A DNA stretch of 64,000 bases from Anniella stebbinsi (GCA_029215795.1 JARDYH010000007.1:103555263-103619262), one strand, 5' to 3'; positions 1 to 10,787 are shown, counted from the first letter of the stretch. The notes: generated by a model not told the origin, from the sequence alone. Translations and numbers: made by a program.

Positions 1-347
1 CTGGATTTCATATGGTCAGCCTACATAAATACCTTTATTGGATCCAACTAAAACAAAATAAAATTCACAAAGTAGCAAGCAAGCTTTTGAGTATGAGAAC
101 TTTTCTTCAGACTAGGTGTTAATCCTGTAAAATGAAGAAAGAAAAATGATGTCATTGCTCATGATGAAATGGCCAAGTCTGCAACTTGTAATCGCCTTAA
201 GATCGAATAGAGGAGACATTATCCAAATTCAGTTAGGTTAGAGCAGCCTTTGCTCCTTCGTCCAGGCATGCTTTGCTGCCATCTGAGCTCTTTCGCACCA
301 ACACGGCCCTTATTCCACTTCCTTCCCCCCCACTTCCATCTTAAAAC
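1..347. other. SCNN1A intron or downstream DNA, no exon seen
   Basis: Bases 1-25 (ggatttcatatggtcagcct) resemble the terminal end of the TAGGGTGACCA hAT-like family found elsewhere in the window (21343, 27353, 31105). The rest is AT-rich unique sequence in which I see no exon on either strand. Bases 340-347 (cttaaaac) are the left target-site duplication of the element that follows. Confidence 0.4.
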
Positions 348-2030
348 TAGGGATGTGCACTGGATCGGACCCGATCCACGATCCGAGTCCGGTCCAGTGG
401 GAAATCGGATAAATTATCCGATTTCCGATCCAACAGCTGGATCGGCCGATCCAGTCCGAACCAATCCGAAAAGGCTCCGAACCGGTTTGGCGGAGCGGCG
501 GAGCGGCGGGCGCCCGCTGGCGCCCACCGCCGCTTCCATTGGCGGGCACCAGCGGGCACCCGCCGATGAAAGTGGACAGCAGGGGGGGCGGAGGGGAGGA
601 GGGGGACGCTTACCTTTGAGGGACGTCCGCTCCCGTCCGGCGCCGGCGGCTACTACCAGCGGGCTCCGAGGCCTGCTCCAGGGTGGCACGCCGGGTGATG
701 TCATCACCCCGCGTGCTACTCTAGAGCAGGCCGCAGAGCCCGCTGGTAGTAGCCGCCGGCGCCGGACAGGAGCGGACGGCCCGGAAAGGAAAGCAGGGGG
801 CGCGCGGAGGGGGCGCGCGGAGGGGAGGAGGGGGGCCCTTAACTTTCCGGGCCGTCCACTCCCGTCCGGCGCCGGCGGTTACTACCAGCGGGCTCCGCGG
901 CCTGCTCCAGGGTGGCGCGCCGGGTGATCACCCGGCGTGCTACTCTAGAGCAAGCCGCAAAGCTGGCTGGCGGTAGGCGCCGGCACCGGACGGGAGCGAA
1001 CGTCCCGGAAAGGTGAGGAGGGGGCGCTTGGAGGGGAGGAGGGGGGCGCTACCTTTTAGGGACGCCCATCCGGCGGCGGCTACTACCAGCGGGCTCCGTG
1101 GCCTGCTCCAGGGTGGCGCGCCGGGTAATCACCCGGCGCGCTACTCTAGAGCAAGCCGCAAAGCCGGCTGGCAGCAGCCGCTGGCGCCGGACAGGAGCGA
1201 ACGTCTCGGAAAGGTGAGGAGGGGGCGCTTGGAGGGGAGGAGGGGGGCGCTTACCTTTTAGGGACGCCCATCCGGCGGCGGTGGCTACTACCAGCTGGCT
1301 CCGCGGCCTGCTCCAGGGTGGCGCGCCGGGTGATCACCCGGCGTGCTACTCTAGAGCAAGCCACAAAGCCGGCTGGCGGTAGGCGCCGGCACCGGACGGG
1401 AGCAAACGTCCCGGAAAGGTGAGGAGGGGGCGCTTGGAGGGGAGGAGGGGGGCGCTTACCTTTTAGGGATGCCCGTCCGGCGGCGGTGGCTACTACCAGC
1501 GGGCTCCGTGGCCTGCTCCAGGGTGGCGCCCCGGGTGTTCACCCGGCGCGCTGCTCTAGAGCAGGCTGCAAAGCCCGCTGGCGGTAGCTGCCGGCGCCGG
1601 ACGGGAGCGGGCGTCCCTAAAAGGTAAGCAGTGGCGGGGAAGGGGGCTTACCCCCCCCCGGAGCCGTCCGCTTCTATCTGCGGGTGCCCGTGGGCGCCAG
1701 CAGATGGAAGCGGATGGCCCCAGGGGGGGTAGGGAGCGCGGGGGAGGGGGCTTACCTGCCGGGGCCATCCACAGCGGACGGCCCCGGGGGGGGGAGGGAG
1801 TTAGGCCCCCCCTCACCCACCCGCCGCCATTTTTTCCTCATAGACTTGCATTGCAATGCAAGTCTATGGGGAAAAAAGTGGTGGCCGATCCAAAAATTTT
1901 CGATTTTTGGATCGGGATCGGACTCGATCCGGTCCGGGGGGCCTCCGATTTTGTCCAAACTGATCCATGACAAAATTGGAGGTCCCGATCCGGGTCCCGA
2001 TCCGATCCGGGGGGTCCGTGCACACCCCTA
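348..2030. mobile_element. hAT-like non-autonomous element with GC-rich tandem interior
   Basis: The termini are TAGGGATGTGCAC (348-360) and the inverted GTGCACACCCCTA (2018-2030). A perfect 8-bp target-site duplication, cttaaaac, flanks the element at 340-347 and 2031-2038. Terminal inverted repeats of this kind with 8-bp duplications are the hallmark of the hAT superfamily. Just inside both ends lie GATCC/GATCG-rich subterminal blocks (about 362-470 and 1885-2015). The interior (about 480-1800) is very GC- and CpG-rich and is a tandem array described separately. There is no transposase frame, so the element must have been mobilised in trans. The long open frames here (for example 250-927) are a by-product of high GC content and sparse stop codons. 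Confidence 0.85.
640..1640. repeat. GC-rich ~200-230-bp tandem repeat, about 5 units
   Basis: The anchor ggctccg(a/c/t)ggcctgctcc recurs near 662, 891, 1093, 1295 and 1500, giving unit lengths of about 229, 202, 202 and 205 bp. Each unit holds an inverted repeat in which ctgctccagggtggcgcgcc pairs imperfectly with ggcgtgctactctagagcag, around a gggtgatcaccc core. It is followed by a purine-rich gaggaggggg tract and a cggcggcggctactaccagc tract. The array lies inside the 348-2030 hAT-like element and carries dense CpG. Confidence 0.8.
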
Positions 2031-2038
2031 CTTAAAAC

Positions 2039-3100
2039 TACTACAAATTGTTGACTTCAGCTTTTCATCAAGCCCAGCCACATCTGTTTCTATTCTCTCA
2101 CCCATGACATCCAGCCTGAAGGCTAGGTGAACTCAAAAAACCTGCTTATTACCTGGAATCTTTCAGTTGGTCCAGTTAAAGGCAACTAAATTGTGCCTGT
2201 GACGACCTTGTAACTGGATCATTTCTCTGGAAAACCCTGATAGATGCACATAGTGATATTCCCAGGGAAGATTAAGAGATTCCAAAATGGGGATATACAA
2301 GAGGGGTGTCCACACTATAAATAAAGTACCTGCAGCGTCAGGTGCAGATCAGTATGGCTTAAATGCAATGCAAATGTAAACAAGGCTAAATGGGCATTCG
2401 GTAGTGATTCAAAACACCCATGATGAAGCCCGGTGTCAGCAGCAGGGGGAAGGCAAAAGTGTACACAAGTGAAAGGAAGGTTAGAGAAAGGTTAATTAAT
2501 AAAGTACTGCAAACAACCACTGGAACGAAAGGTGGCTTGTCTGGAGCCACCTGGGTTCCAAACAACCAGGGTTCAACTGCAATGAAAAAAATGGTATTTT
2601 CATTCCAGGCAAGAGAGCTAACCAATGTAGCTAGCTCTTGTTTAACTGCGGTCATGGAAGCCTGATTATCACCAAGCCAAAAAAACCCCAACCCCACTTG
2701 AAGTTTGAGAAACTTCCGGGTTTGCCACTTCCCTGGCACGGCAGAAACAAGTGGGACGGGGCTGGTTGTCAAGCACCTGTCAGCAGGCTTGGATGCATAG
2801 CTAGTGGGCTGATTGACCTGGTGGGTCGCAGGCTGGCCTTGGCAACATGGTTACTTCCACAGGGGCACGTGGCCACCTTCTTCTATGTCGGAAGTGGCTC
2901 CTCACAAGCATTGGGGAATTTCAACTTCCCTTTTGGCAGAAGAGGCCAAAACCTCAAGTGGAGCTGCTTCACAGAAATCACTCCTTATGGTCTTAAGTAG
3001 GACCACTTCTCCATCTGTGTCCTTCCAAGCCTCCATGACTCTGCTGCTCTGGGCATTGCTAAATTCTATACATAAATCCAAATCTTTTGAAATGGGGCCT
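2039..3100. other. SCNN1A-side non-coding DNA, unclassified repeat-like sequence
   Basis: I found no SCNN1A exon here on the minus strand. A minus-strand open frame at 2386-2772 has no recognisable domain. A segment around 2500-2900, rich in ccacctgggttccaaacaacc and gggtgg-type motifs, resembles the dispersed repeat at 34360-34640 only in composition. I cannot classify it. Confidence 0.3.
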
Positions 3101-3102
3101 AT

Positions 3103-3140
3103 ACACACACACACACACACAGAGCGAGCGAGCGAGCAAG
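3103..3140. repeat. (AC)n followed by (GAGC)n microsatellite
   Basis: An uninterrupted AC run to about 3121 is followed directly by agagcgagcgagcgagcaag, a compound simple repeat. Confidence 0.9.
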
Positions 3141-3589
3141 AGATGAAGTGGTGAATAGGTCAATGCATACATGAGGTTTCAAAACAACAACTGATAAGGG
3201 TGGTGGGATTGGGGGGTTGGACAGTGGCTGAGAGGAACAGACCTGTAAAACGTCGACCCAAATGACTTTTATTCATGTTACTATCCATGTCTAAGCTATT
3301 AGTTTTATTTCACAAAATAATAATTAAAAATAGAGCTAAAAATGAAATGGGGACAAAGCTATGGTAACTACCTGGCTAGACTACTTCAATTTGTTGTATG
3401 TAGGGCTGCCCTTAAGACCACTTGCAAACTACGATTATTACAAAATGATTAGCTGCTAGGCTACTAAGTCAGACTGGTTGTTAGGAACACATCTTGCCAG
3501 TGCTCAAAGAACTCCACTAGGTCACAGTCTTTTTGGGATACAATAGCTTAGAACCTGGGTATACCAGGGAATATCTTCTTCCACATCAA

Positions 3590-3965
3590 TTGGCCCAAAC
3601 CTGCACTGAGATAATCTGTACAGGCCACTCCTCTGGGTACCCCCACCACAACCTGAGCAGAGGTGGATGGCAACTGGAGAGAGGACCTTCTCCGTTGTGA
3701 TGCCCTGCTTACAGAATTCACTTCCTGATGAGATTTGCTTGGTCCCTGTATTGATCTCCATCCAGTACCAGGTGAACACTTTCAAAAAACCTTAGACTTT
3801 GCAATGTTCTTTCACATCTATTTAGTTTTAGCACTGCTGTTCTGGGCTTGTGTCTTATGGATTATTTTTGTTTTATTATTTTTATGATTTTGTTGTTGTA
3901 TTTTTCTTTTTTTTATTGTAAACTACCCTAAAATGTTCATTGAAATAAAATAAAACATAAATCAC
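3590..3965 (+). mobile_element. Old LINE 3' end (L2-like)
   Basis: The run reads as the 3' end of an L2-like LINE. A degraded C-terminal stretch (agagaggaccttctccgttg followed by a corrupted 'lw.sl'-like segment) precedes a T-rich 3' UTR. It ends in ttgtaaactaccctaaaatg and an A/T-rich tail (aaataaaataaaacataa). This matches the layout of the better preserved 3' ends at 42880-43200 and 62190-62545. It is heavily mutated and has no intact frame. Confidence 0.5.
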
Positions 3966-4178
3966 ACTGTCTACATTATTCCTAATTGGCTGGGGTTAGA
4001 GGAAGAAGCCCCTGCCCTTAAAAACAAACCAATGGCAAAAGCATTGCAGATCCAGGGGGAAAGCAGCTGTGAACTGCATGTGAAAAAGATAAGCTGTGGG
4101 GATGTGTGCAAGTATGTGTGGGTCAAAGTGAAGAGAGCGAAAGAGAAACTTCAGTCCCCCAACTTATTAATAAGTGAA

Positions 4179-4250
4179 CCGCCCAGAGAGCTTTGGCTAT
4201 TGGGCGGTATAGAAATGAAATAAATAAAATGTAATGTAAACCCTACCAAA
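4179..4250 (+). mobile_element. LINE 3'-terminal fragment
   Basis: The sequence gtgaaccgcccagagagctt, then ggctattgggcggtatagaa and an (AAAT)-type tail, is the same 3' end seen at 43140-43200 and 62455-62545. It is a severely 5'-truncated retrotransposon copy. Confidence 0.7.
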
Positions 4251-4696
4251 ATTCCATCCATAGGTTGCAAAGCTGGTCGAGATATAGTATTTGTAGACTG
4301 CTCAATCATAATATAACATTTACTAGAGCAAATCACAGAAAGGGGTCAGCTGGTATGGACAGACCTTAAACAGAAGAGAAAAGAATTCAGAAGGGGAATC
4401 TGGACTACAAGATTAAAATGACCCACTTGGAAGAATCTAGCTCCTCCTTCACAAGATTCTGCTATCCATGTGTGGATTGAACAAACCGAGGAGAAATTGG
4501 AAGTTCACCCATTGGCTCCACCACAGACTTTTGAACATTCAGCGGAACACCTGAAAAGGAATTCTGCGTGCAAACAGCAATATGTATGCAGGTTCTTCCA
4601 TGTGATTGAGAACCCAGTGGAACCAAGGTTCCTAAACACTGGATGTATTATTGCCTATGCATGTTCAGAGGTACATGGACAGAAACCCCTTTCCGA

Positions 4697-4850
4697 CAGG
4701 GTGACCATATGCAAAGGAGGACAGGGCTCCTGTATCTTTAACAGTTGAATAGAAAAGGTAATTTCAGGAAGTGTCATTTGTATGTATGCAGGGCCTGGTG
4801 AAATTCCCTCTTCATCACAACAGTTAAAGCTCCAGAATCCCTATCCTCTT
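4697..4850 (+). mobile_element. Partial TAGGGTGACCA-family hAT-like element
   Basis: It begins cagggtgaccatatgcaaag. It contains the family body, ctttaacagttgaatagaaa and gtgtcatttgtatg, then ggtgaaattccctcttcatc. The far terminus is not recognisable, so this is a half element. Better copies are at 21343, 27353 and 31105. Confidence 0.7.
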
Positions 4851-5134
4851 AAGAAGCCGGCAGCTGTTAGTTTCTGTTTCCTTTCTGGAGGGCTAGGTAG
4901 GGCCCATTCTCTTTGTATAGGCTTTGGAGCCAGGCAATCTGGAGCGTGGCTCCTCAGGAGTTAGTCTCTCATGTAAATATTAATAAAGATATGTTGTGGA
5001 AGCTTTGGAGTCAGAAGTGTATTATGTGGAGAGCAGACGTAAGGGTGGACTGCAAGTTGAGCAGGTAAGATCAGCCCCACATTAATTATGCCCAAGGGCC
5101 ATTACATTTCTGGCACAGAACTTGCCATTGGGGC

Positions 5135-5260
5135 ATTATTTATTATTTTATTTATTTTATTTCTAACCCGCCTCTCCATCCAGATCAAAGCGGGGAACAA
5201 CAATAAATATAAATACACGAATCATAAAATAGTTAAAACATTAAAACAAATAAAAACAAA
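5135..5260 (-). mobile_element. L2 LINE 3'-end fragment
   Basis: On the minus strand the sequence reads ttgttgttccccgctttgat, then ggagaggcgggttagaaata and an (AAAT)n-like tail. This matches the 3' end of the long L2 copy at 14775-14846. Confidence 0.7.
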
Positions 5261-5570
5261 TACCTTATTTCAGTATAAGCCGTAAAAAACCTGAAAAACT
5301 GCCCCTTTGCAAACACCAAACCAATACATGATTGCATCCCTCTCTTGAATGAGAATGCACTGACAATAGACAGGAAGCAAACCATGTTCCAGATGGCAAT
5401 CCAAAACTTGATCTGCTATTTGAAATGATTTTTAATTGACATTGAGAGCCACCTTGATCAGTGATGGGAAGATGGGGGTAGAGATCTTTCAAATAAATAA
5501 AATAAATAAAAGCTGTAAGAACTAGGTTAGAATCAAGAATGACAGTGGCCTCCAAGCACCAGGGACTCAC

Positions 5571-5758
5571 GCTTTATTGCATGTCGCCTCGTTGAAACGG
5601 CAGGCATAAATGAAGCTTGTAAAGTTGGACTCATCTACGGCCTTGGTGTCAGGGATCCTCGCCAGGATGTTGATGTAATGAAAACTGTACCATTCCCGTA
5701 CAGCGTCCACACCTGAGGAGTACGTTTGGTGGAAACAGTCTGTCTTGTTTTCATTACA
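5571..5758 (-). CDS. SCNN1A: SCNN1A (ENaC alpha), third coding exon (finger domain)
   Basis: This internal exon lies between an acceptor (tttctttacag, ending at 5759) and a donor (GTGAGT, 5570-5565). It is 188 nt, entered in phase 0 and left in phase 2. It encodes residues 214-275 by the numbering used here. [20 protein letters not shown] opens it, followed by [18 protein letters not shown] and a stretch ending [14 protein letters not shown]. This aligns closely with the extracellular finger domain of tetrapod alpha-ENaC. N217 (NKT) and N258 (NFT) are potential N-glycosylation sites, and conserved cysteines (214, 221, 266, 273) are present. ENaC alpha assembles with beta and gamma at the apical epithelial membrane as an amiloride-sensitive Na+ channel. 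The next exon was not found to the left. Confidence 0.95.
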
Positions 5759-6049
5759 CTGTAAAGAAAAGCAATCCTGTTAAACCACTCCCAGGACAAA
5801 AGAGAAAGCACCCCTGTTTACAGGGAAAAAAATGAACAGAAATATCAAATGGACACAGAGAATGCTTCACTCCATCTTAAGGCTCTGACCATGCAGACTT
5901 CAAGACTACAACATCAAGTCAACCTTCCCCCTTCTCCCTCTTCGCTTCTTTTTTGTTGTATCTTGCCTGACAAAAAGAGCTGAAGATCTCAAAAGCTTGC
6001 CCACATTTGGTTAGTCTTTGAAAGGTATTTCCTGAACATGGAGAACTTG

Positions 6050-6963
6050 TAGGGTGACCATATGTCAGGAAAAACCAGGACGTGTCAGGATTTTTGGTAA
6101 CAAATCTGGGAAGGGGGAGAAATTATGAAATTTGAAGAAAAATCTGGATTTTTCCCATCCTCCTCCCCCACCCAAAGGGCAGTTCTACTGTATAACTAAT
6201 GGGAATTAACAAAAATGCTTACAGCTCTGTCATTTTTAAAGATAAAGAGATAAAGCTTGGCAACATGATAGCCCTTAGGTAGGGCTTTAGCCATGCCAAA
6301 TTTGAAGCAGATCCGTTTATCCATTGATTTTTAGGATTTTTTTTAAGTTTGAGGTTTTAAAATTAATTTTTATATAAAAATGTCATTTTTAAAGATAAAG
6401 AGATGAAGCTTGGCACTTTGAAAGCTCCTACGTAGGGCTTTAGCTATGCCAAGTTTGAAGATCTGTTCATCCATTTATTTTTAGGATTTTTGAAAAATAT
6501 TTGAGGTTTTAAAATTATTTAAAATTTTAAACTTGGCATCATGATAGATCTTCATCTGTTGATTTTTAGCAAGTTTCAAAACAAATTTGAACTTTAAAAC
6601 TAAAAAAAAAAAAAGCCAGCCAGCTGGCAATAAACCCTGTTAAGCAGCAGCTTGCAGCAGAGTGAGGATACAATCTGAAAAGATATTTGAGGGAAGGGGA
6701 GAATGTATCACACAGAGTATAGCAACAAAGTACAGCAGATACATTAGATGTCTCACTTGTAATTTTAGTGATTTTAACATTAAGATGTTATGTAGAACAG
6801 ATTTGTCTTAATTGTGTGCTGTAAAATCAGACATGTGACCAAGTTCAGGTGAGCACCCCCCTTGGTGCTGGACATGCCCCCTGGGGGCGGACATATTGGT
6901 GGGGACACCCCCTTGGGGGCCGACGATGTCCTCCTTTTTGGTTTCCAAAATATGGTCACCCTA
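6050..6963. mobile_element. hAT-like element, TAGGGTGACCATAT termini
   Basis: It begins tagggtgaccatatgtcagg and ends in the inverted form aaaatatggtcaccctag. The interior repeats a module, tcatttttaaagataaagag, then a gcttggca.. stretch and tagggctttagc, at about 6230, 6390 and (partly) 6530. The 8-bp flanks (agaacttg on the left, gagaaagc on the right) do not match, so the target duplication is lost or the edges have decayed. No transposase frame is present. Confidence 0.65.
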
Positions 6964-7480
6964 GAGAAAGCAGCACTCCAAAAGCTTGAGGACAATATGT
7001 TAGATAGGCTCAAATCTTGGGAGTCATGAGTGTGATGGGTATAAGATATGTAGATTTTTTTTAGTATAGCTAAACTACAAATACATTGGTTTAACATTTT
7101 ATTGCCTTGACCCAAGGAATCCTGGGAAGCGTAGTTCCGTAAGAGACCACCATAGCCCTGTTCAGGCATTAAGCCCCATCCCCTAAATCCCAGTGTACAC
7201 CACTTAAAGAAGCAAGGTCTGAAAATGAGTTCTACTTGGATTCTCTTGAACGTGAGTAGTACACTCTGCACAATCAGGGTCCCTGATTATGCAGAAAGTT
7301 GTACTCACATTCAAGCAAACATGAGTAGAACTCCTTTTCAGGTCTTGCCATTCAATGCAGCAAGGTTGGAACTGAGAGAGCAGGACTGGCACACACTGAG
7401 ACATAGGAAGTTGGGTCAGCCTGCATGGCCCCATGCCTCTACCCACTGTGCCAGTGTATACTGCTCATGTCTAACAGAGA

Positions 7481-8180
7481 ATTGTCAGTGCCCTCAAACT
7501 ACAATTCCCAGGGCCCAATCTACATGGAGGTACTTCCCAATGCAATTCAGTTTAAAACCATGTTTTCATCAAATCGGATTTGCTCTTCCCGTGGCACATG
7601 CAGCCACTGGTGGGAAGCCAATTGTCAGTGCCCTCAAACTACAATTCCCAGGGCCCAATCTACATGGAGGTACTTCCCAATGCAATTCAGTTTAAAACCA
7701 TGTTTTCATCAAATCGGATTTGCTCTTCCCGTGGCACATGCAGCCACTGGTGGGAAGCCAATTGTCAGTGCCCTCAAACTACAATTCCCAGGGCCCAATC
7801 TACATGGAGGTACTTCCCAATGCAATTCAGTTTAAAACCATGTTTTCATCAAATCGGATTTGCTCTTCCCGTGGCACATGCAGCCACTGGTGGGAAGCCA
7901 ATTGTCAGTGCCCTCAAACTACAATTCCCAGGGCCCAATCTACATGGAGGTACTTCCCAATGCAATTCAGTTTAAAACCATGTTTTCATCAAATCGGATT
8001 TGCTCTTCCCGTGGCACATGCAGCCACTGGTGGGAAGCCAATTGTCAGTGCCCTCAAACTACAATTCCCAGGGCCCAATCTACATGGAGGTACTTCCCAA
8101 TGCAATTAAGTTTAAAGTCATGTTTTCATCAAATCGGATTTGCTCTTCCCGTGGCACATGCAGCCACTGGTGGGAAGCCA
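7481..8180. repeat. 140-bp tandem repeat, five near-identical units
   Basis: attgtcagtgccctcaaact starts at 7481, 7621, 7761, 7901 and 8041, an exact 140-bp period. Units 1-4 look identical. Unit 5 has a few changes (caattaag, aaagtcatg at 8104-8120). Because 140 is not a multiple of three, every unit shifts the reading frame, and the long overlapping open frames here are artefacts of the repeat. Each unit includes actacaattcccagggccc and aatctacatgg, which resembles the inverted terminus catgtagatagggccc at 8449-8464. The array therefore seems to have amplified one end of a DNA transposon. Confidence 0.95.
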
Positions 8181-8465
8181 ACTCCTCTCTTTGGATCCAC
8201 CATCTGATGCTGCAACTTTCCCTTCCTCCTATCAGGCTGCCCCCACCCTGCCAGCCAGCACCAAAGACAGTATTGCTAGTTGAGATCACACAGACTCCCA
8301 ATCTGCACCAAAGCTGGTGTGACTGGAAAATTTGTGACAAAACGATTTTGCAAAAATGTGGAGTTTATGGCGTGAAAACCCTTGGTTGCTGCAGAGAGGA
8401 GGATTGTCATGCGCTATAACTGTGTGTGAGTACCAGAGTAAATCCCCCATGTAGATAGGGCCCAG
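7496..8465. mobile_element. DNA-transposon-like element containing the 140-bp array
   Basis: The left end cagggcccaatctacatgg (first copy about 7508) and the right end ccatgtagatagggcccag (8447-8466) are imperfect inverted repeats. This suggests a non-autonomous element of hAT-like type whose left portion was tandemly multiplied. No clear target-site duplication was found, so the boundaries and class are tentative. Confidence 0.45.
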
Positions 8466-9018
8466 GATTTTTGTGGACATCATGACAGTTACACAAGTAT
8501 AACACTGAGTAGATAGAATTTCAGAAAAGCAAAAAGGATCCTGGTTAAATGCTCAAAGTGTAAATAAATTATTTACATTCTCTAATTACCTAATTTGCAT
8601 CATTTGGGACTTTAACCAAGTTAAATTAAAGCATGGTAGCTTGAACTTCATTAATTTGAGATCTGCAGCTAATTATTTGTCACACTTAAGCCACTAATTA
8701 TCATGACAGGGCAAAATCCTATGCATGTTTAGGAAGGGAAAAGTCTCACAACTCCTGTAGCTAGCATGGCTGGCTGGGGAATATTGGGAATTGCAGGGTA
8801 TTTTTCTGTCTAAGCACACATAGGATTGCATCCTTAAGCTATTAATTAGCAAATGGTGCATCAGCAGAGCACTACATATTTGCTAGCACAAGAGAACCTT
8901 CTCAGATGCAACAGTGCTATTACACCAGTGTCTGGACCTCATCCCTGTCTGAAAGTTGGTGCCACTGATGATACCAAAGATCATCACCAGGCTATGCAGC
9001 CAACCAAAGACTGCCATG

Positions 9019-9209
9019 TAGAGATGTAAAGGCCCGAAACCCCCCCCCCCCACAGAAAAAAACAGAAAAAAACAGTTTTTTCCTTTTTTCCCCCCAAAAT
9101 TTCCATAAAAAAAAAACACGGGGAAAAAGGAAATTTTTAGAAAAAAAGAGAGGAAAAAACAGGCTTTTCCCCTGAATTTTTCTGTTTTTTTCCCAGGCGT
9201 TCACATCTA
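9019..9209. mobile_element. Small hAT-like element (191 bp) with perfect 8-bp TSD
   Basis: The ends are tagagatgtaaaggc (9019) and the imperfect inverted gcgttcacatcta (ending 9209). The flanking duplication ctgccatg is perfect (9011-9018 and 9210-9217). The interior is made of C- and A/T-homopolymer runs (ccccccccc, aaaaaacag, ttttttcccc) and is also imperfectly palindromic. No coding capacity. Confidence 0.8.
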
Positions 9210-10036
9210 CTGCCATGCCAGGCTGCTTGTATAGCAATAGCAGGGAGGCAGCCAACTGCAGATGGCCAGTTTCTGCAGCACCTTATGGGCTTTTCAGGCT
9301 CACATGTCTCTGTTGACCTAGCTTGAATTCAATGTTTCGGGGAGGAAGTCCTCTGGCATACAGCATCACAAGCCCTGCTTTGGCTGTCATGGCTACTGAA
9401 GAATACTATGGTTGCAACCCTTACTGCAAAGTCTTGAAAATGTTTAACAGTTCCTGTTTCAAATTCTGCATGTTCAGAACTCAACTTTCAAAGCTTTATT
9501 AAAAAATGTGAATAGGTAATTTCCTGTTTTAATAGTGGCATCATTGCTAAGAGGTGAGATCCTAGTCCCTAAAAACACAGCCTTTTTATAAATCTTGTGA
9601 GTGACCTGAAGGGCCTAGTAGAGGTTTAAAAAAATACCAATCTTAGTAAACTTTATCCATATAGTGCTTCCATAGATGGAAACACACCTTGCCACCTGGG
9701 TACCGCAGCAGAAGGTTTGCTACTCTTGCAGTCTCACCACCAGGCAAGCTGGGTTTGGTTACTCACCATCACAAAATCTATGAGAATTAGGTGATTAAAA
9801 AATTTACAGAGTGGTCTAAAGGAAAACAATCCTGCAGCATGGGAATAGGTGAGAGAATTCAGGCAAGAGAGAGGCCTGGGATTCTTTCCAACTGTTGAAT
9901 TTCCCTAGATCCAGCATGAATACTAGACTTCAAAGCAATAATAGGGGGAGAATCATGCAAGGAAAGGATGTAAGACAGACAATGAACTGGAGGGAGAAGC
10001 AGAGAGGGAGTTCAAAGGAGGTGAAGCCATCTTTAC

Positions 10037-10280
10037 CAGGATGAAACCAATTTTCCAGTCATCCTTGTCTACTCTAGGATTGTTGTCTTCCATGCTGGCC
10101 TGGCTGTCACGCTTATGTCTCTGCAGTGGGTGGCGGTGGACATGGTGGTACAGGCTTCTATAGCTGCGTTTCCGGGAGGATTGGGCCATCCCCAGGGACA
10201 TATTGTATTTGTACAGCCCCATTAGCATCTGGTGGGTGATCTGATCCAGTCCTTCCAAATCCTTCTGAAGGGCGCTGTAC
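10037..10280 (-). CDS. SCNN1A: SCNN1A (ENaC alpha), second coding exon (furin tract)
   Basis: The exon is 244 nt with acceptor tttttttag ending at 10281 and donor GTAAAG at 10036. Its first base completes Arg132, and it leaves in phase 0. It encodes residues 133-213, starting YSALQKDLEGLDQITHQ and ending DDWKIGFIL. These match the alpha-ENaC segment after TM1 that in mammals carries two furin sites flanking an inhibitory peptide. Here RSYR (170-173) and RHKR (186-189) are candidate sites, 16 residues apart from the first cut to the second. RHKR is a full RXKR consensus, while RSYR only satisfies RXXR. Between them is a His/Arg-rich stretch. The mammalian interval is longer (about 26 residues). 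Family knowledge: release of this tract activates the channel. Confidence 0.95.
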
Positions 10281-10787
10281 CTAAAAAAAGATGGAAAGAT
10301 GGAGATCCAGGGTGAGTGTCTCTACATTTACTTTCAGGGATACAGTACCCCAGAGGTGGACAGAAGGTAGATTCCAGTCCACCAGTGGACCAATGGCTAA
10401 TGTATGGTGGGTCACCTAGCACTGCTGGAACAGGTGTACAGCACCCATGATCTGATCCCACAAGGAACTTATTTCTAAAGCTGCCTTCCCTACAGATGGT
10501 TTGAAATGTGGCCATTGCTGGCTAGGGCTGATGAGAGTTGAAATCCAAAACGTTTGGAGGGGACAAGTTTGGAGAAAGTTGTTCTAAAGCAAGAGTACCT
10601 ACTCAGGATCACATAATACAGCTTTTAGGGTTAATAGATCCTGAGCGTTAACTCTTGCTTAATACATCTAAAACACTGACGGACCACACAGATTCTAGGG
10701 GGCAGGGGAAGAGATGTAGACCATTCAAGACTGAAGTAGGCCCAACCTTGCAGTATACTTCACCACCAGGCACACCACCAGGCTTAC
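10281..10787 (-). other. SCNN1A: SCNN1A intron between first and second coding exons
   Basis: A short 507-bp intron with donor GTAAGC (10787-10782) and acceptor AG at 10282-10281. Around 10510-10575 it holds a half copy of a dispersed MITE (gctgatgagagttgaaatcc), related to the fuller copy at 12300-12425. Confidence 0.85.

Larger units (their letters stand above)
5759..10036 (-). other. SCNN1A: SCNN1A intron between second and third coding exons
   Basis: This 4.28-kb intron is bounded by donor GTAAAG (10036-10031) and acceptor ending AG at 5760-5759. It contains a TAGGGTGACCA-family element (6050-6963), a 140-bp tandem array inside another DNA-transposon-like sequence (7481-8470), a small hAT-like insertion (9019-9209), and AT-rich unique DNA. 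I see no extra exon. Confidence 0.85.

Noticed and set aside
250..927. 225-aa plus-strand open frame in GC-rich DNA
   Set aside because: It spans the edge of a transposon and its tandem repeat, contains no domain, and owes its length to few stop codons in GC-rich sequence.
2386..2772. 128-aa minus-strand open frame within the SCNN1A side
   Set aside because: Hydrophobic by composition only; it does not match ENaC alpha and no exon borders fit.
3500..3800. 87-aa minus-strand open frame near 3522-3785
   Set aside because: It overlaps a decayed LINE 3' end in the opposite orientation and has no homology.
1..5570. Search for the fourth SCNN1A coding exon
   Set aside because: No segment resembling the next conserved ENaC block was found on the minus strand; it is probably beyond the left edge.
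7481..8180. CRISPR-like direct repeat array
   Set aside because: Units are 140 bp and contiguous without spacers, in a vertebrate intron.
7225..8419. Series of long overlapping plus-strand open frames with repeated peptides
   Set aside because: They are the 140-bp tandem array read in successive frames; the period is not a multiple of three and the peptide changes frame each unit.
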